A DNA stretch of 64,000 nt from contig NZ_JASNRC010000001.1 in the NCBI RefSeq assembly GCF_030411995.1, positions 288,366 to 352,365 on the forward strand, in the 5' to 3' direction. A program made the translations under genes and the position numbers. The DNA is from Massilia sp. YIM B02769. Lineage in GTDB: Bacteria > Pseudomonadota > Gammaproteobacteria > Burkholderiales > Burkholderiaceae_D. Under the pieces are notes generated by a model that saw nothing but the letters and a program-made list of their open reading frames with translations, was not told where the DNA came from and did not search any database. Shown one piece after another: positions 54,467-63,179 of the stretch (positions within the stretch are counted from its first letter, which is position 1; each line of letters opens with the position of its first letter).

Positions 54467-55078
54467 ATGAAGAAGTTCAGTATCAAACTGCTGGTGGCCG
54501 TCCTGGGTCTGGCAAGCGGCGCCGTCATGGCGCAGGAATCCCCCTGGCTGGTGCGTGCACGCGCGGTGCACATCGATACCGCCAACAAGTCCGATCCCGT
54601 GGGCGGCGTTGGCGCGGCCAACCTGATCCGCGTCGAAAGCAAGACCATCCCCGAACTCGACGTCAGCTACTTCCTGACCCCGAACATCGCGGCCGAGCTC
54701 ATTCTCACCTACCCGCAAAAACACGACGTCAGCCTGGACGGCGCGAAGATCGGCAGTTTCAAGCACCTGCCGCCGACGCTCACGCTGCAGTACCACTTCG
54801 CACCCGAGAAAACCTTCAGCCCGTACGTGGGCGCGGGCGTGAATTACACCCGCATCTCGAAGGTGCGCCTGCTGGGTGGCGCCGGCGACCTGGAAAACGA
54901 TAGCTGGGGCGGCGCGCTGCAGGCCGGTTTCGACGTCAGGCTGGACCGCAACTGGTCGCTGAACGTCGACGTGAAAAAGGTGCAGATCCGCAGCGACGTG
55001 TATGTGGGCGGCGCGCGCGCCAGCAAGGTAAAAGTGGACCCGATGCTGTTTGGCGTCGGTGTCGGCTACCGCTTCTGA
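54467..55078 (+). CDS. OmpW-family outer membrane protein
   Basis: Small eight-stranded beta-barrel of 203 aa. Signal peptide MKKFSIKLLVAVLGLASGAV up to MAQ. The mature part begins ESPWLVRARAVHIDTANKSD and includes VSYFLTPNIAAELILTYPQK and the typical LPPTLTLQYHFAPEKTFSPY, then VGAGVNYTRIS. The C-terminus ends in FGVGVGYRF with terminal Phe. It resembles the E. coli colicin S4 receptor family; in this bacterium it may carry small hydrophobic compounds, which is inferred. A ribosome-binding site GAGG lies before the ATG. Confidence 0.93.
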   Translation: MKKFSIKLLVAVLGLASGAVMAQESPWLVRARAVHIDTANKSDPVGGVGAANLIRVESKTIPELDVSYFLTPNIAAELILTYPQKHDVSLDGAKIGSFKHLPPTLTLQYHFAPEKTFSPYVGAGVNYTRISKVRLLGGAGDLENDSWGGALQAGFDVRLDRNWSLNVDVKKVQIRSDVYVGGARASKVKVDPMLFGVGVGYRF

Positions 55079-55081
55079 GCG

Positions 55082-56917
55082 TCAAGCGCTGACAGGTGCG
55101 TCCAGCACCGCCAGCATCGGGCCGCGCAGGGCATTGCAGACCATGATGCCCTCCGCCTCCTCCAGCATCGCGCGCGTGACGATGCCCTCGACGGCCTGCC
55201 AGGCCGGCGCCTGCAGGATCACCGCGCGCGTCACCCCCGGCAGCAGGCCGCAGGACAAGGGCGGCGTGATCCACTGCCCGCCGATGCGCACGAACACATT
55301 GCTGCGTCCTCCTTCCGTCAATTCCCCGCGCTCGTTGAAGAACAGGGCGTCGAAGGCGCCTTGCGCTTCGGCCGCGCGCCAGGCCGCGTCGTAGCGCCCG
55401 CGCACCGCGGTTTTATGGCGCAGGAAGACGTCGCTCGAATCCACTGTGCTATCGGCCAGGACCACGCGCACCGGCTCGTGCAGCGGCGCCAGCGGGGCCG
55501 AGCTCACGGCCAGCCTGGCGTCGGCACCGCTGGCCAGGCGCAGGCGGAACACGCCTTCGTGCGGCAGGGCCAGGCAGGCGTCGACCACCAGGGCGCGTGC
55601 GGCGTCCAGGTCGAACGCGCGGCCGAAATACGCGCAGGAAGCGCCGATGCGTGCCAGGTGCTCGTCCAGGTGGCGCGGGCCGTCCGCCCACGAAGCCTTG
55701 ATGGTCTCGAAGATCTCGAATTCGTTCGGCAGCCCGGTCAGGAAGCGCGCCTTCAGCCGGCACTCGGCGTATTCGCCCTGCGGGTCGCTGTCGTAGACGA
55801 TCCCGGCGCCGACGCCGAGTTCGCCGCGCCGCAGGCCTGCGCCGGCGCCCAGGGACAGGGTGCGGATCGGTACCGACAGGCAGAAGTCGCCATACGCCTG
55901 TCCGCTTGCCGGCGGATCGAACCAGCCGATCGCGCCGGTGTAGACGCCGCGCGGGTCGGGTTCGAGTTCGTCGATGATCTCCATGGTGCGGCGTTTCGGC
56001 GCGCCCGTGATCGAGCCGCAGGGGTAGAGCGCGGCGAATATCTCCGCCAGCGTCGCGTCCGGCCGCAACTGCGCGCGCACCGTGGAGGTCATCTGCAGCA
56101 CGGCGCCGAAGCGCGTGACTTCGAACAGCTTCGGCACCGCCACGGTGCCGGTTTGCGCCACGCGGCCGAGGTCGTTGCGCAGCAGGTCGACGATCATCAG
56201 GTTTTCGGCACGGTTCTTGGTGTCGAGCGCCAGGTCGGCGGCGCGGCGCGCATCGATCTCCGCATCGCCGCCCGCCGGCGCCGTACCCTTCATCGGCCGC
56301 GCCAGCAGGGTGCCGGCCGTGTGGCGCACGAACAGCTCGGGCGAGAAAGAGAGCAGGGCGCCGCCGTCCGGCAGCTTGACAAGGGCGCCATACGGCACCG
56401 GCTGGCGCGCGCGCAGCCGCTCGTACAGGGCGAACACCGAGCCGAAGGCATCGAAGCGCAGGCGGTAGGTGTAGTTCACCTGGTAGGTGTCGCCGGCGGC
56501 GATGTAGTCGCGGATGCGGTCGATGGCATTCACGAACCGGTCTTGGTCGACATTCGCCCGCACGTCGGCGATGCCGGCCGGTGCAGTATCGACTGCGCGC
56601 GTGGCGACCCAGCTCGCGGCCTGCTGCGCCGTCATGCGCTCGCAGCGCTCGAACAGCAGCACCTGGGCCAGCGGCATGTCCGTCAACGGCTTGGCGGGGA
56701 TATCGAGCAGATGGGCGCCGAGTTCGTAGCTGAGCACCGGCACGGCGAACTGGCCGCGCGCCAGCGCCGCTTCCATCTGCGCCAGCACGGCGTTCCAGCC
56801 GGCGGCATCAAGGCAGGTCAGCGTGCCCGCATGGCCGCTGTAGAGGCGCGACTGGGCATGCGCCTGCCCGTCCGGGCTCGCATCGTCGAGCAAGGCAAAG
56901 ACTGCTGCGGAATTCAT
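55082..56917 (-). CDS. pabB: PabB-PabC fusion: aminodeoxychorismate synthase component I / lyase
   Basis: Makes p-aminobenzoate for folate, 611 aa, with both steps on one polypeptide. The N-terminal chorismate-binding half includes NYTYRLRFDAFGSVFALYER, ARPMKGTAPAGGDAEIDARR and SITGAPKRRTMEIIDELEPD (about 320-340), with the catalytic Lys and Glu. The C-terminal half (about 395-611) is a class IV aminotransferase-like PabC with NEFEIFETIKASW and GRSNVFVRIGGQWITPPLSC. The start at 56917 skips a frame extension upstream. The two-domain fusion is known in several proteobacteria. It lies seven bases from slmA, so both may be one transcript. Confidence 0.93.
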   Translation of the reverse strand: MNSAAVFALLDDASPDGQAHAQSRLYSGHAGTLTCLDAAGWNAVLAQMEAALARGQFAVPVLSYELGAHLLDIPAKPLTDMPLAQVLLFERCERMTAQQAASWVATRAVDTAPAGIADVRANVDQDRFVNAIDRIRDYIAAGDTYQVNYTYRLRFDAFGSVFALYERLRARQPVPYGALVKLPDGGALLSFSPELFVRHTAGTLLARPMKGTAPAGGDAEIDARRAADLALDTKNRAENLMIVDLLRNDLGRVAQTGTVAVPKLFEVTRFGAVLQMTSTVRAQLRPDATLAEIFAALYPCGSITGAPKRRTMEIIDELEPDPRGVYTGAIGWFDPPASGQAYGDFCLSVPIRTLSLGAGAGLRRGELGVGAGIVYDSDPQGEYAECRLKARFLTGLPNEFEIFETIKASWADGPRHLDEHLARIGASCAYFGRAFDLDAARALVVDACLALPHEGVFRLRLASGADARLAVSSAPLAPLHEPVRVVLADSTVDSSDVFLRHKTAVRGRYDAAWRAAEAQGAFDALFFNERGELTEGGRSNVFVRIGGQWITPPLSCGLLPGVTRAVILQAPAWQAVEGIVTRAMLEEAEGIMVCNALRGPMLAVLDAPVSA

Positions 56918-56924
56918 GGAACGC

Positions 56925-57503
56925 TCAAGCTGCCAGCAGGAGCGACAATTGTACGCCGGTGCCGTCCGACGGATGCTGGCGGAAGCCGCTCTTGGCATAG
57001 CGGTGCCAGCGCCCGGTGACGTAGCTCACCAGCAGGCTGGCGCGCGCGGCCACATCCGCCTCGACGCCATGGCCCTGCGTGACGGCCAGGCGCAGGGCGC
57101 CCTTGCAGGCCAGCTCGATGCGGTCGTAGAAGGCGTTCATGCGCAGCTGCAGGCGCTCGTCCTCGTTGACCAGGGCGTCGCCGATCAGCACCCGCGTCAT
57201 GCCGGGATTATTCGCGGCGAAGGCGAGCAGCATCTGCAGGATCGCATGCGCCTGGTCGACGCCGCGCTCTTCGTTCTCGACGATCTGGTTGATCACGCCG
57301 AACACGCTGGTCTCGATGAACTCGATCAGGCCCTCGAACATCTGGGCCTTGCTGGCGAAGTGCCGGTACAGTGCCGCCTCCGAGACGGACAGGCGCGCCG
57401 CCAGGGCGGCGGTGGTGATCTTCTCGCCCTTCGGATGCTCGAGCATCGCGGCCAGGGCCTGGAGGATTTGCAGCTTGCGCTGGCCCGGCTTGGTACTTGC
57501 CAT
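56925..57503 (-). CDS. slmA: Nucleoid occlusion factor SlmA (TetR family)
   Basis: TetR-like DNA-binding protein of 192 aa that blocks FtsZ ring formation over the nucleoid. The N-terminal helix-turn-helix is KITTAALAARLSVSEAALYR, followed by HFASKAQMFEGLIEFIE (about 28-64). The length and the following helices (LIGDALVNEDERLQLRMNAF) fit SlmA rather than a metabolite-responsive TetR. The neighbours (HAD nucleotidase, TraB, argB) match the slmA locus of betaproteobacteria. It contributes another chromosome/division gene to this window. Confidence 0.93.
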   Translation of the reverse strand: MASTKPGQRKLQILQALAAMLEHPKGEKITTAALAARLSVSEAALYRHFASKAQMFEGLIEFIETSVFGVINQIVENEERGVDQAHAILQMLLAFAANNPGMTRVLIGDALVNEDERLQLRMNAFYDRIELACKGALRLAVTQGHGVEADVAARASLLVSYVTGRWHRYAKSGFRQHPSDGTGVQLSLLLAA

Positions 57504-57528
57504 GGGTTCCGTGAGAGTGTGTGGTTGA

Positions 57529-58269
57529 TCAGCGTAGACGGTGCAGCTGCTTCGGCAGCTTGCGCACGGATTTTACTTTGACATCGACGTACGTGGGGCG
57601 AATCAGCCGCCGCGGCCGCGCATTGGCCAGCGTGCTGCGCTCGGCGTGGCGCAGATAGCCCGTGACCCACACGGTGCGCAGGCCGAGCTGCTTGGCGGTC
57701 TTCAGGTTGGCCAGGGTGTCCTCGACCAGGATGCAGTCGCGCGCGGCCACGCCGTGGCGCCGCAGCACCCGCGCCAGCATCAGCTTCGAGGGCTTGGGGC
57801 GCAGCTGGCGGTGCACATGCATCTGCTCGATGGCGATGTGGTGGGCGAAGTGGCGGCCCAGGTTCAGGTGGCGCATCACCTGGGTCGAATAATCGCGCGG
57901 CGCATTCGTGAGCAGGATCTTGCGGCCCGGGAGGCGCTGCAGCAGGCGTCCGAGGCCGGTCTCGGCGCGCATCATCGCGCGCAGGTCGCCGATGTCGTGG
58001 GTCTCGCGCAGGAAGTCGGCGGCCAGCACGCCGTGGTGGCGCATCATGCCGAGCAGGGTGGCGCCGTAGCGCTTCCAGTAGCCGAGGCGCGCGGCATCGA
58101 TCTGGGCTTGCGTGACCTCGTTGATACCGTCGTTCAGCACGCGCGCGATGTACAGGTTCATGTTGGCGCTGATCGCCGGGAAAATGGCGTGCGATGCGTC
58201 GTGCAGGGTGTTGTCAAGATCAAACAGCCAGACGGGCGAAGAAAGCTTAGTATTTGGCAAGATTTTCAA
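57529..58269 (-). CDS. HAD-family pyrimidine 5'-nucleotidase
   Basis: Phosphatase of 246 aa, HAD superfamily, probable pyrimidine 5'-nucleotidase (SDT1-like). Motif I is WLFDLDNTLHDASHAIF (about 14-30) with the nucleophile Asp and DxD. Motif II is KILLTNAPRDYSTQVM near 115-130; motifs III/IV include KPSKLMLARVLRRHGVAARD and ILVEDTLANLKTAKQLGLRT. The open frame has a stop codon immediately before TTG at 58269, so the start is TTG at 58269 or 58260 (giving MPNTKLSSPV). Both are unusual, and the choice is not certain. Only 13 bases separate it from the divergent TraB gene. Confidence 0.88.
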   Translation of the reverse strand: MKILPNTKLSSPVWLFDLDNTLHDASHAIFPAISANMNLYIARVLNDGINEVTQAQIDAARLGYWKRYGATLLGMMRHHGVLAADFLRETHDIGDLRAMMRAETGLGRLLQRLPGRKILLTNAPRDYSTQVMRHLNLGRHFAHHIAIEQMHVHRQLRPKPSKLMLARVLRRHGVAARDCILVEDTLANLKTAKQLGLRTVWVTGYLRHAERSTLANARPRRLIRPTYVDVKVKSVRKLPKQLHRLR

Positions 58270-58282
58270 CTAGGAGAATAAA

Positions 58283-59179
58283 GTGCGACGTCCGATTATA
58301 GTGGTGTTCCTCAGCCTGTTTCTCAGCTCGTTCCTGATGGCCTTCCAGGCGCTGGCCGCCGAGCGCGGTGCGCTGTTCAAGGTGACCGACAAGGAGCACA
58401 CGCTCTACCTGTACGGCACCATCCATGCCGGCAAGCCCGATTACTATCCGCTCGAGCCGCGCATCAGCGGTGCGCTGGCGGCCGCGCCCACGCTGGCGCT
58501 GGAAGTCGATGCGATGCGCGATCCGCAGGCGGTGGCGGCGGTCTTCCAGCAATACGGCATGTTCGCGCCGGGCAGCCCCGGTTATGCGGGCCTGGCGCCC
58601 GAGCGCCGCGCGCGCATCGAAGCCGCGCTGAAAGGCCAGGGCGTCGATCCGGCCGCGGTGGCGCCGCTCAAGCCCTGGATGCTGATCACGCTGCTCGCCG
58701 TTGCCGACCTGGCCAAGCTCGGTTTCGATCCGGCCCTGGGCGTGGATGCCCACCTGGCCGGCCAGGTGCGCGGCAGGATCCCGATCGCCGAGCTGGAAAC
58801 AGTGCAGTACCAGGCCGCGCTGTTCGACCGCCTGCCGCTCGAGATGCAGTGGAAGCTGCTGGAAGAAACGTTGGAGCACATGGCCTCGGGCCAGCAGCTG
58901 CGCGAGTCGCGCGAACTGTTCGATGCCTACGAGCGCGCCGACCAGGCCGCGCTGGACCGCATCGCCCAGCGCATCGAGACCGACACCGACCTGATCGCGA
59001 AATTCACGCGCGAAGTGCTGCTCGACGAGCGCAACGGCCCGATGGCCGACAAGGTGGCGGCGATGGTCAAGCGCGAGAACAATGCGGTGGCGGCGGTGGG
59101 CTTGCTGCACCTGCTGGGCAAACGTGGCGTGCCGGAGCTGCTGCGCGAACGCGGACTGAAGGTGGAGCGGGTGTACTGA
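58283..59179 (+). CDS. TraB/GumN family protein
   Basis: Exported or membrane-associated protein of 298 aa. GTG start with TAGGAG six bases upstream. The N-terminal signal segment is VVFLSLFLSSFLMAFQALAA (about 7-26). TraB motifs: LYLYGTIHAGKPDYYPLEPR (GxxH, about 41-60), PKTLEVDAM-like LALEVDAMRDP near 75, and the C-terminal NNAVAAVGLLHLLGKRGVPE (GxxHL, about 262-281). The family includes metallo-protease-like proteins; the enzymatic role here is not known. Confidence 0.88.
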   Translation: MRRPIIVVFLSLFLSSFLMAFQALAAERGALFKVTDKEHTLYLYGTIHAGKPDYYPLEPRISGALAAAPTLALEVDAMRDPQAVAAVFQQYGMFAPGSPGYAGLAPERRARIEAALKGQGVDPAAVAPLKPWMLITLLAVADLAKLGFDPALGVDAHLAGQVRGRIPIAELETVQYQAALFDRLPLEMQWKLLEETLEHMASGQQLRESRELFDAYERADQAALDRIAQRIETDTDLIAKFTREVLLDERNGPMADKVAAMVKRENNAVAAVGLLHLLGKRGVPELLRERGLKVERVY

Positions 59180-59221
59180 GAACTGTGCTGAAAAGCGCGG
59201 GGGAGAGTGCTGCCGGGGAGG

Positions 59222-59296
<75 letters not shown>

Positions 59297-59356
59297 TGGT
59301 AGATAAGATTGCGGCGGGCGAACCCGCCGTAACGACAATTGCTGCCGTCGAAAATC

Positions 59357-60286
59357 TTAGTGCGACCGGATCATAGTGCCAAAAGCCTGTTCGGTCAAGA
59401 CTTCCAGCAACAAAGAGTGTTCGATGCGGCCATCGATGATGTGCACGGTGTTCACGCCCGACTTGGCGGCGTCCAGCGCCGACGAGATTTTCGGCAGCAT
59501 GCCGCCCGAAATCGTACCGTCCGCGAACATCTCGTCGATCTCGCGCGCCGACAGATCGGTGACCAGGTTGCCCGACTTGTCCTGCACGCCGGCGATGTTG
59601 GTCATCATGATCAGCTTTTCGGCTTTCAGGATTTCCGCGATCTTGCCGGCGACGACGTCGGCATTGATGTTGTAGGCCTGGCCGTCCTGGCCGAAACCGA
59701 TCGGCGAAATGATCGGGATGAAGGCGTCGTCCTGCAGCGCTTTCACGACCGCCGGGTTGATGGCTTCGATTTCGCCGACGAAGCCGATGTCGAGGAACTC
59801 GCCTGGTTTTTCCTTGTCGGGCATGGCCATGCGGCGTGCACGAATCAGGCCGCCGTCCTTGCCGGTCAGGCCGACCGCCTGGCCGCCGTAGTGGTTGATC
59901 AGCATGACGATGTCCTGCTGCACTTCGCCGCCCAGCACCCACTCGACCACTTCCATGGTTTCTTCGTCGGTGATGCGCATGCCCTGCACGAAGGTGCCCT
60001 GCTTGCCGATCTTCTTCAGCGCGTTGTCGATCTGCGGACCGCCGCCGTGCACCACGACCGGGTTCATGCCCACCAGTTTCAGCAGGATCACGTCGCGCGC
60101 GAAGCCGTGCTTCAGGCGTTCGTCGGTCATCGCGTTGCCGCCGTATTTGATGACGATGGTCTTGCCGTGGAAGTTACGGATGTAAGGAAGGGCCTCGGCC
60201 AGGATCTGTGCCTTGATCTGCGGCGAGACCGCAGTCAGGTCACTCGATTGGTCCTCGGTCTTCAGGCTGGTCAACTGAGCGTTCAT
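59357..60286 (-). CDS. argB: N-acetylglutamate kinase (ArgB)
   Basis: Second step of arginine synthesis: phosphorylates N-acetyl-glutamate. The 309-aa protein has an N-terminal extension of about 20 residues, then [20 protein letters not shown] (about 34-53) with the kinase Lys and Gly loop, [20 protein letters not shown] (about 78-97), and [20 protein letters not shown] (about 200-219), the ATP-binding AAK fold. The C-terminal [20 protein letters not shown] (about 258-277) supports the arginine-sensitive, hexameric type. The gene is separated from TraB by tRNA-Thr. Confidence 0.97.
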   Translation of the reverse strand: MNAQLTSLKTEDQSSDLTAVSPQIKAQILAEALPYIRNFHGKTIVIKYGGNAMTDERLKHGFARDVILLKLVGMNPVVVHGGGPQIDNALKKIGKQGTFVQGMRITDEETMEVVEWVLGGEVQQDIVMLINHYGGQAVGLTGKDGGLIRARRMAMPDKEKPGEFLDIGFVGEIEAINPAVVKALQDDAFIPIISPIGFGQDGQAYNINADVVAGKIAEILKAEKLIMMTNIAGVQDKSGNLVTDLSAREIDEMFADGTISGGMLPKISSALDAAKSGVNTVHIIDGRIEHSLLLEVLTEQAFGTMIRSH

Positions 60287-60456
60287 GGAGAGTCCGAAAT
60301 AAAAGTGGCGGAGATTTTACAGGCAACACGCCCACCCCTGCAGGCATTATATGGCGATCTTGTTGTATTTTATGGTGTGACCTATTCAGGATGGCCGCCG
60401 ATGTATGCTTGGACGATATTACACATGACACAGGAACCCTGTCGCGAGGGTGCGCG

Positions 60457-60672
60457 ATGAGTACATGCAGCCGCTGCGGCGCCGCGTTCGGCTGCGCCAT
60501 GGTCGATGGCGGCGAAGGCCCATGCTGGTGCACGCAATTGCCGCCGGTGGTGCCGGTGCCGAACGTGGCCGGCGCCGATGTGCCCGTTACCGGCACAGGC
60601 GTCGCCGTGGACACGGCGTGCTGGTGTCCGGCCTGCCTGAAGGCGCATATCGCGGAGCAGTCGCGCTCGTAG
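60457..60672 (+). CDS. Cysteine-rich CWC-type small protein (71 aa)
   Basis: Small protein with clustered cysteines: STCSRCGAAFGCAMVDGGEG, then PCWCTQL, and a C-terminal CWCPACLKAHIAEQ. The spacing of Cys pairs (CxxC, then CWC motifs) fits the cysteine-rich CWC family and suggests metal binding. The start at 60457 with CGAGGG upstream is preferred to a longer frame beginning at 60391. The stop codon TAG (60670-60672) is part of the repeat element that follows. Confidence 0.72.
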   Translation: MSTCSRCGAAFGCAMVDGGEGPCWCTQLPPVVPVPNVAGADVPVTGTGVAVDTACWCPACLKAHIAEQSRS

Positions 60673-60780
60673 GGTGGGTACTCGTACCCACCTGGTGTAC
60701 TGCCGTGCGGTGGGTACGAGTACCCACCCTACCGAAGCCGCCCGATCAGTTGTAGGGTGGACTCGGGAGTCCACCCTACA
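60668..60780. repeat. Three palindromic elements, one a perfect 30-bp hairpin
   Basis: CGTAGGGTGGGTACTCGTAC at 60668-60692, its inverse at 60709-60732, and a perfect palindrome TGTAGGGTGGACTC-GG-GAGTCCACCCTACA at 60751-60780. The first two carry a GGGTAC core, the last a GGACTC core, so both arms of each element co-vary. They lie between the convergent CWC and PHA-depolymerase-like genes. Confidence 0.85.
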
Positions 60781-60843
60781 AAACGGCAAAGAATGTCCGT
60801 TCACCGGCGCCGGCAAAGTTGAAATGTCCGCGTTCCCAGCTTT

Positions 60844-61950
60844 TCACCGCTGCGTCGTGAAGAACCGCAGCATCTCCCGGCTCGCATCCGGCCCCTTGCC
60901 ATCGGTATAGCTGCCATGCGCGCTGCCGCCCGACCAGGCGTGGCCAGCCCCATGGATCACCCAGTGCTCGGCATGCACCTTGCCGTCGGCGCGCTTGTGC
61001 GTGGTGCGGGTAAACGCGTGGCCATCGGGCACGTGGCCGGGTTCGACCGCCATCGCATCGGTGTTGTCGCGCGCATGCACCATCAACTGGTCGCCGTTCG
61101 CCGGGTGCACGGTCTTGTCCTGGTCGCCGTGGAAGACGATGATCGGGATCGGCTTGCCGGCCTGGTGGCGGCGCTGGAAGTCGCCCTTCATCGCCGCCAG
61201 CGCCGACGGCAAGTCGTGCGCCGAGGCGAAGGGCAGGCCCGAGTGCACGCCGACCGCCGCATACAACTCTGGATACAGCGTGCCCATGATGGTGGCCATC
61301 GCACCGCCCGCCGACAGGCCGGCCACATATACCTGGCCCGCATCGACCGCGTATTCCTGCATGATCTCGCGCGTGATGCCGGCGATGATCGACGGTTCGC
61401 CCTGGCCGCGTTGCTGGTCGACGTTGTTGAACCAGTTCCAGCAGCGCGAAGGATTCGCCTGGCGCGACTGCGCCGGATACACGACCAGGCAGCCGGTTTC
61501 CTCGGCCAGCACGTTCATGCGCGTGCCGCGGGCGAAGTCGTCGGGGTCCTGGGTGCAGCCGTGCAGCATCACGACCAGCGGCGCCGGTCTTCCGGTGTAG
61601 CTGCTCGGGACGTACAGCTTGTAGCTGCGGGTGCCGGCCGCGTTCGTGTAGCTGCCTTCGCTGACGCTGCCGGGCAGGGCGGGGGCGGGGTCGTTGGCGG
61701 CCACGCCGGTTCCAAGACCCCGGCTCAGTTCGGCCAGCATGTCGTGCATGTCGGTCTTGCCCGCGCCGGTCAGTCCGGCGCCAGGCTGCAGCTGCGACAG
61801 GTTGCGCATCTGCTCCTGGGCGGCCTGGGTCATGGCCGAGGCGTTCTTCAGGGCATCCTGGATGACCTTGCTCGTATCGACGGGCTGGTGCCGCATCATC
61901 TTTTTGGTGGCCGCGCGCATCTGCGCGAACAGTTTGTTGTTCAGTTTCAT
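60844..61950 (-). CDS. PHB depolymerase family esterase
   Basis: Alpha/beta hydrolase of 368 aa, family of extracellular PHB depolymerases/LpqC-like esterases. N-terminal 100 residues are polar and helical (MKLNNKLFAQMRAATKKMMR), with no clear signal peptide. The catalytic part starts RSYKLYVPSSYTGRPAPLVV, then MLHGCTQDPDDFARGTRMNV (oxyanion region, about 128-147), the nucleophile GLSAGGAMA (about 218-226), FHGDQDKTVHPANGD near 275 and the GAGHAWSGGSAHGSYTD His region near 335. Activity on PHB or related esters is likely but the cellular site is uncertain. A ribbon-helix-helix gene lies just upstream. Confidence 0.88.
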   Translation of the reverse strand: MKLNNKLFAQMRAATKKMMRHQPVDTSKVIQDALKNASAMTQAAQEQMRNLSQLQPGAGLTGAGKTDMHDMLAELSRGLGTGVAANDPAPALPGSVSEGSYTNAAGTRSYKLYVPSSYTGRPAPLVVMLHGCTQDPDDFARGTRMNVLAEETGCLVVYPAQSRQANPSRCWNWFNNVDQQRGQGEPSIIAGITREIMQEYAVDAGQVYVAGLSAGGAMATIMGTLYPELYAAVGVHSGLPFASAHDLPSALAAMKGDFQRRHQAGKPIPIIVFHGDQDKTVHPANGDQLMVHARDNTDAMAVEPGHVPDGHAFTRTTHKRADGKVHAEHWVIHGAGHAWSGGSAHGSYTDGKGPDASREMLRFFTTQR

Positions 61951-61970
61951 TGTGGCTTCCTTTCGTGCGC

Positions 61971-62411
61971 CTAGCGGATGCGATCCGCCAGTGCGGCTTT
62001 CAAAGTCGTGCTTGCGTGGAGTGCCCCAAGTACCGAAATCGATTCGATCGTGGCCAGCGCCAGTTCCACCGGCACGTCGCTGGCGATGCTCGCCATGCCC
62101 AGCACCTGGATCTGCAGGCGGATACCTGCCGCCTGCGCCGCTTCCAGGTCGGCGCGCGAGTAGTGGTGCATGCCCAGCACCAGGCTGCGCCGCGCCACTG
62201 TTTGCCGGACCACGTCGGCATGCGTGTTGAGCTGGTTCCGGATCGCGGTGCGGATCAGGTCGGTGCGGTTGCTGTAAAAGCCTTCGCTGACCAGCAGATC
62301 GATCTGGCCCAGGTCGATCATGCCCAGGTTGATCGTGATCTTTTCCGACTCCGCAATCTTCGGTTTCTGCTCGTTTTTAAGCTCCTGATTGCTGACAATG
62401 TCGCTGCGCAT
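61971..62411 (-). CDS. Ribbon-helix-helix (CopG-like) protein
   Basis: Small protein of 146 aa whose N-terminal part is KITINLGMIDLGQIDLLVSE and GFYSNRTDLIRTAIRNQLNT (about residues 25-65), the ribbon-helix-helix DNA-binding pattern. The rest (about 80 residues) is a second domain of unknown function with HHYSRADLEAAQAAGIRLQI. It lies 20 bases upstream of the PHB-depolymerase-like gene on the same strand, so it probably regulates or co-acts with it. Related genes are repeatedly found next to such esterases. Confidence 0.8.
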   Translation of the reverse strand: MRSDIVSNQELKNEQKPKIAESEKITINLGMIDLGQIDLLVSEGFYSNRTDLIRTAIRNQLNTHADVVRQTVARRSLVLGMHHYSRADLEAAQAAGIRLQIQVLGMASIASDVPVELALATIESISVLGALHASTTLKAALADRIR

Positions 62412-62547
62412 CCTTACACCTGCCTTTCACTGCGTGTATCGAAACCATCCATTTACCATCTGTGTGGATGGTCATTGGATGGCAAGTCTACGCCCATCGA
62501 CCCAAAGGTCAAGCACAATTCGATTGGATCGGGTAATCTCTTCCGCC

Positions 62548-62976
62548 ATGAGTCCAGAATTGCAACCCGGCCTGCGCTTCGAATGGCGCTACACGGTACC
62601 GCCGCGCGCCACCGTGCCCGCGCTCTACCACGACACCGCTTTTTGCCTCGACATGCCCGACGTGCTGGCCACCGGCTACATGGTCGGCATGATGGAGCTC
62701 GCCTGCGTGAACGGCATGCTGCCTTACCTCGACTGGCCGCACGAGCAGAGCCTGGGCACCATGGTGAATTTCCAACACCTGGCGCCGACGCCGCCCGGCA
62801 TGACGCTCACCATCCGCGGCGAAGTGACCGAGGTGGAAGGCCAGCGCGTGCGCTTCAAGGTCGAGGCCTGGGACGATGTCGAGCGCATCTGCGAAGGCAC
62901 GCACGAACGCTGCGTGATCGATCCGCAACGCTTCAATGCCCGGGTGGCGCGCAAGATGGCGGGAGTGTCGGCATGA
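62548..62976 (+). CDS. Hotdog-fold thioesterase (FlK-like)
   Basis: Acyl-CoA thioesterase-like protein of 142 aa. The hotdog core includes GLRFEWRYTVPPRATVPALY, VLATGYMVGMMELACVNGML (about 40-59) and LGTMVNFQHLAPTPPGMTLT (about 72-91), with the catalytic Glu/His positions of the FlK group around MMELAC and the PPGMT turn. The start at 62548 is preferred because a longer upstream frame adds 53 non-conserved residues. It overlaps the next gene by four bases (ATGA). Confidence 0.85.
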   Translation: MSPELQPGLRFEWRYTVPPRATVPALYHDTAFCLDMPDVLATGYMVGMMELACVNGMLPYLDWPHEQSLGTMVNFQHLAPTPPGMTLTIRGEVTEVEGQRVRFKVEAWDDVERICEGTHERCVIDPQRFNARVARKMAGVSA

Positions 62977-63179
62977 GTGCGCTGTCGCTTCCGGAACTGC
63001 AGACGCCGGTGCCGTCGCCCTGCATCAGCCTGTGCCAGATGGACAAGCAGACCGGCCTGTGCCAGGGCTGCATGCGCACCATCGACGAGATCATCGCCTG
63101 GAGCAAGGCCGATGACGACTACAAGCGCGCCGTGTGGAAGGAAATCCGCCGCCGCGAGTCTGAGCTGGACTTCGGCTGA
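62973..63179 (+). CDS. DUF1289 domain protein (68 aa)
   Basis: Small protein with four clustered cysteines: SPCISLCQMDKQTGLCQGCM (residues 13-32), then RTIDEIIAWSKADDDYKRAV, the DUF1289 pattern and probably metal-binding. It overlaps the thioesterase by ATGA and its stop is next to the following ATG, so the three genes are one transcript. I cannot assign a function. Confidence 0.88.
   Translation: MSALSLPELQTPVPSPCISLCQMDKQTGLCQGCMRTIDEIIAWSKADDDYKRAVWKEIRRRESELDFG

Noticed and set aside
60391..60456. Longer N-terminus for the CWC gene
   Set aside because: The added 22 residues are not cysteine-rich or conserved-looking, and the ATG at 60457 has its own ribosome-binding site.
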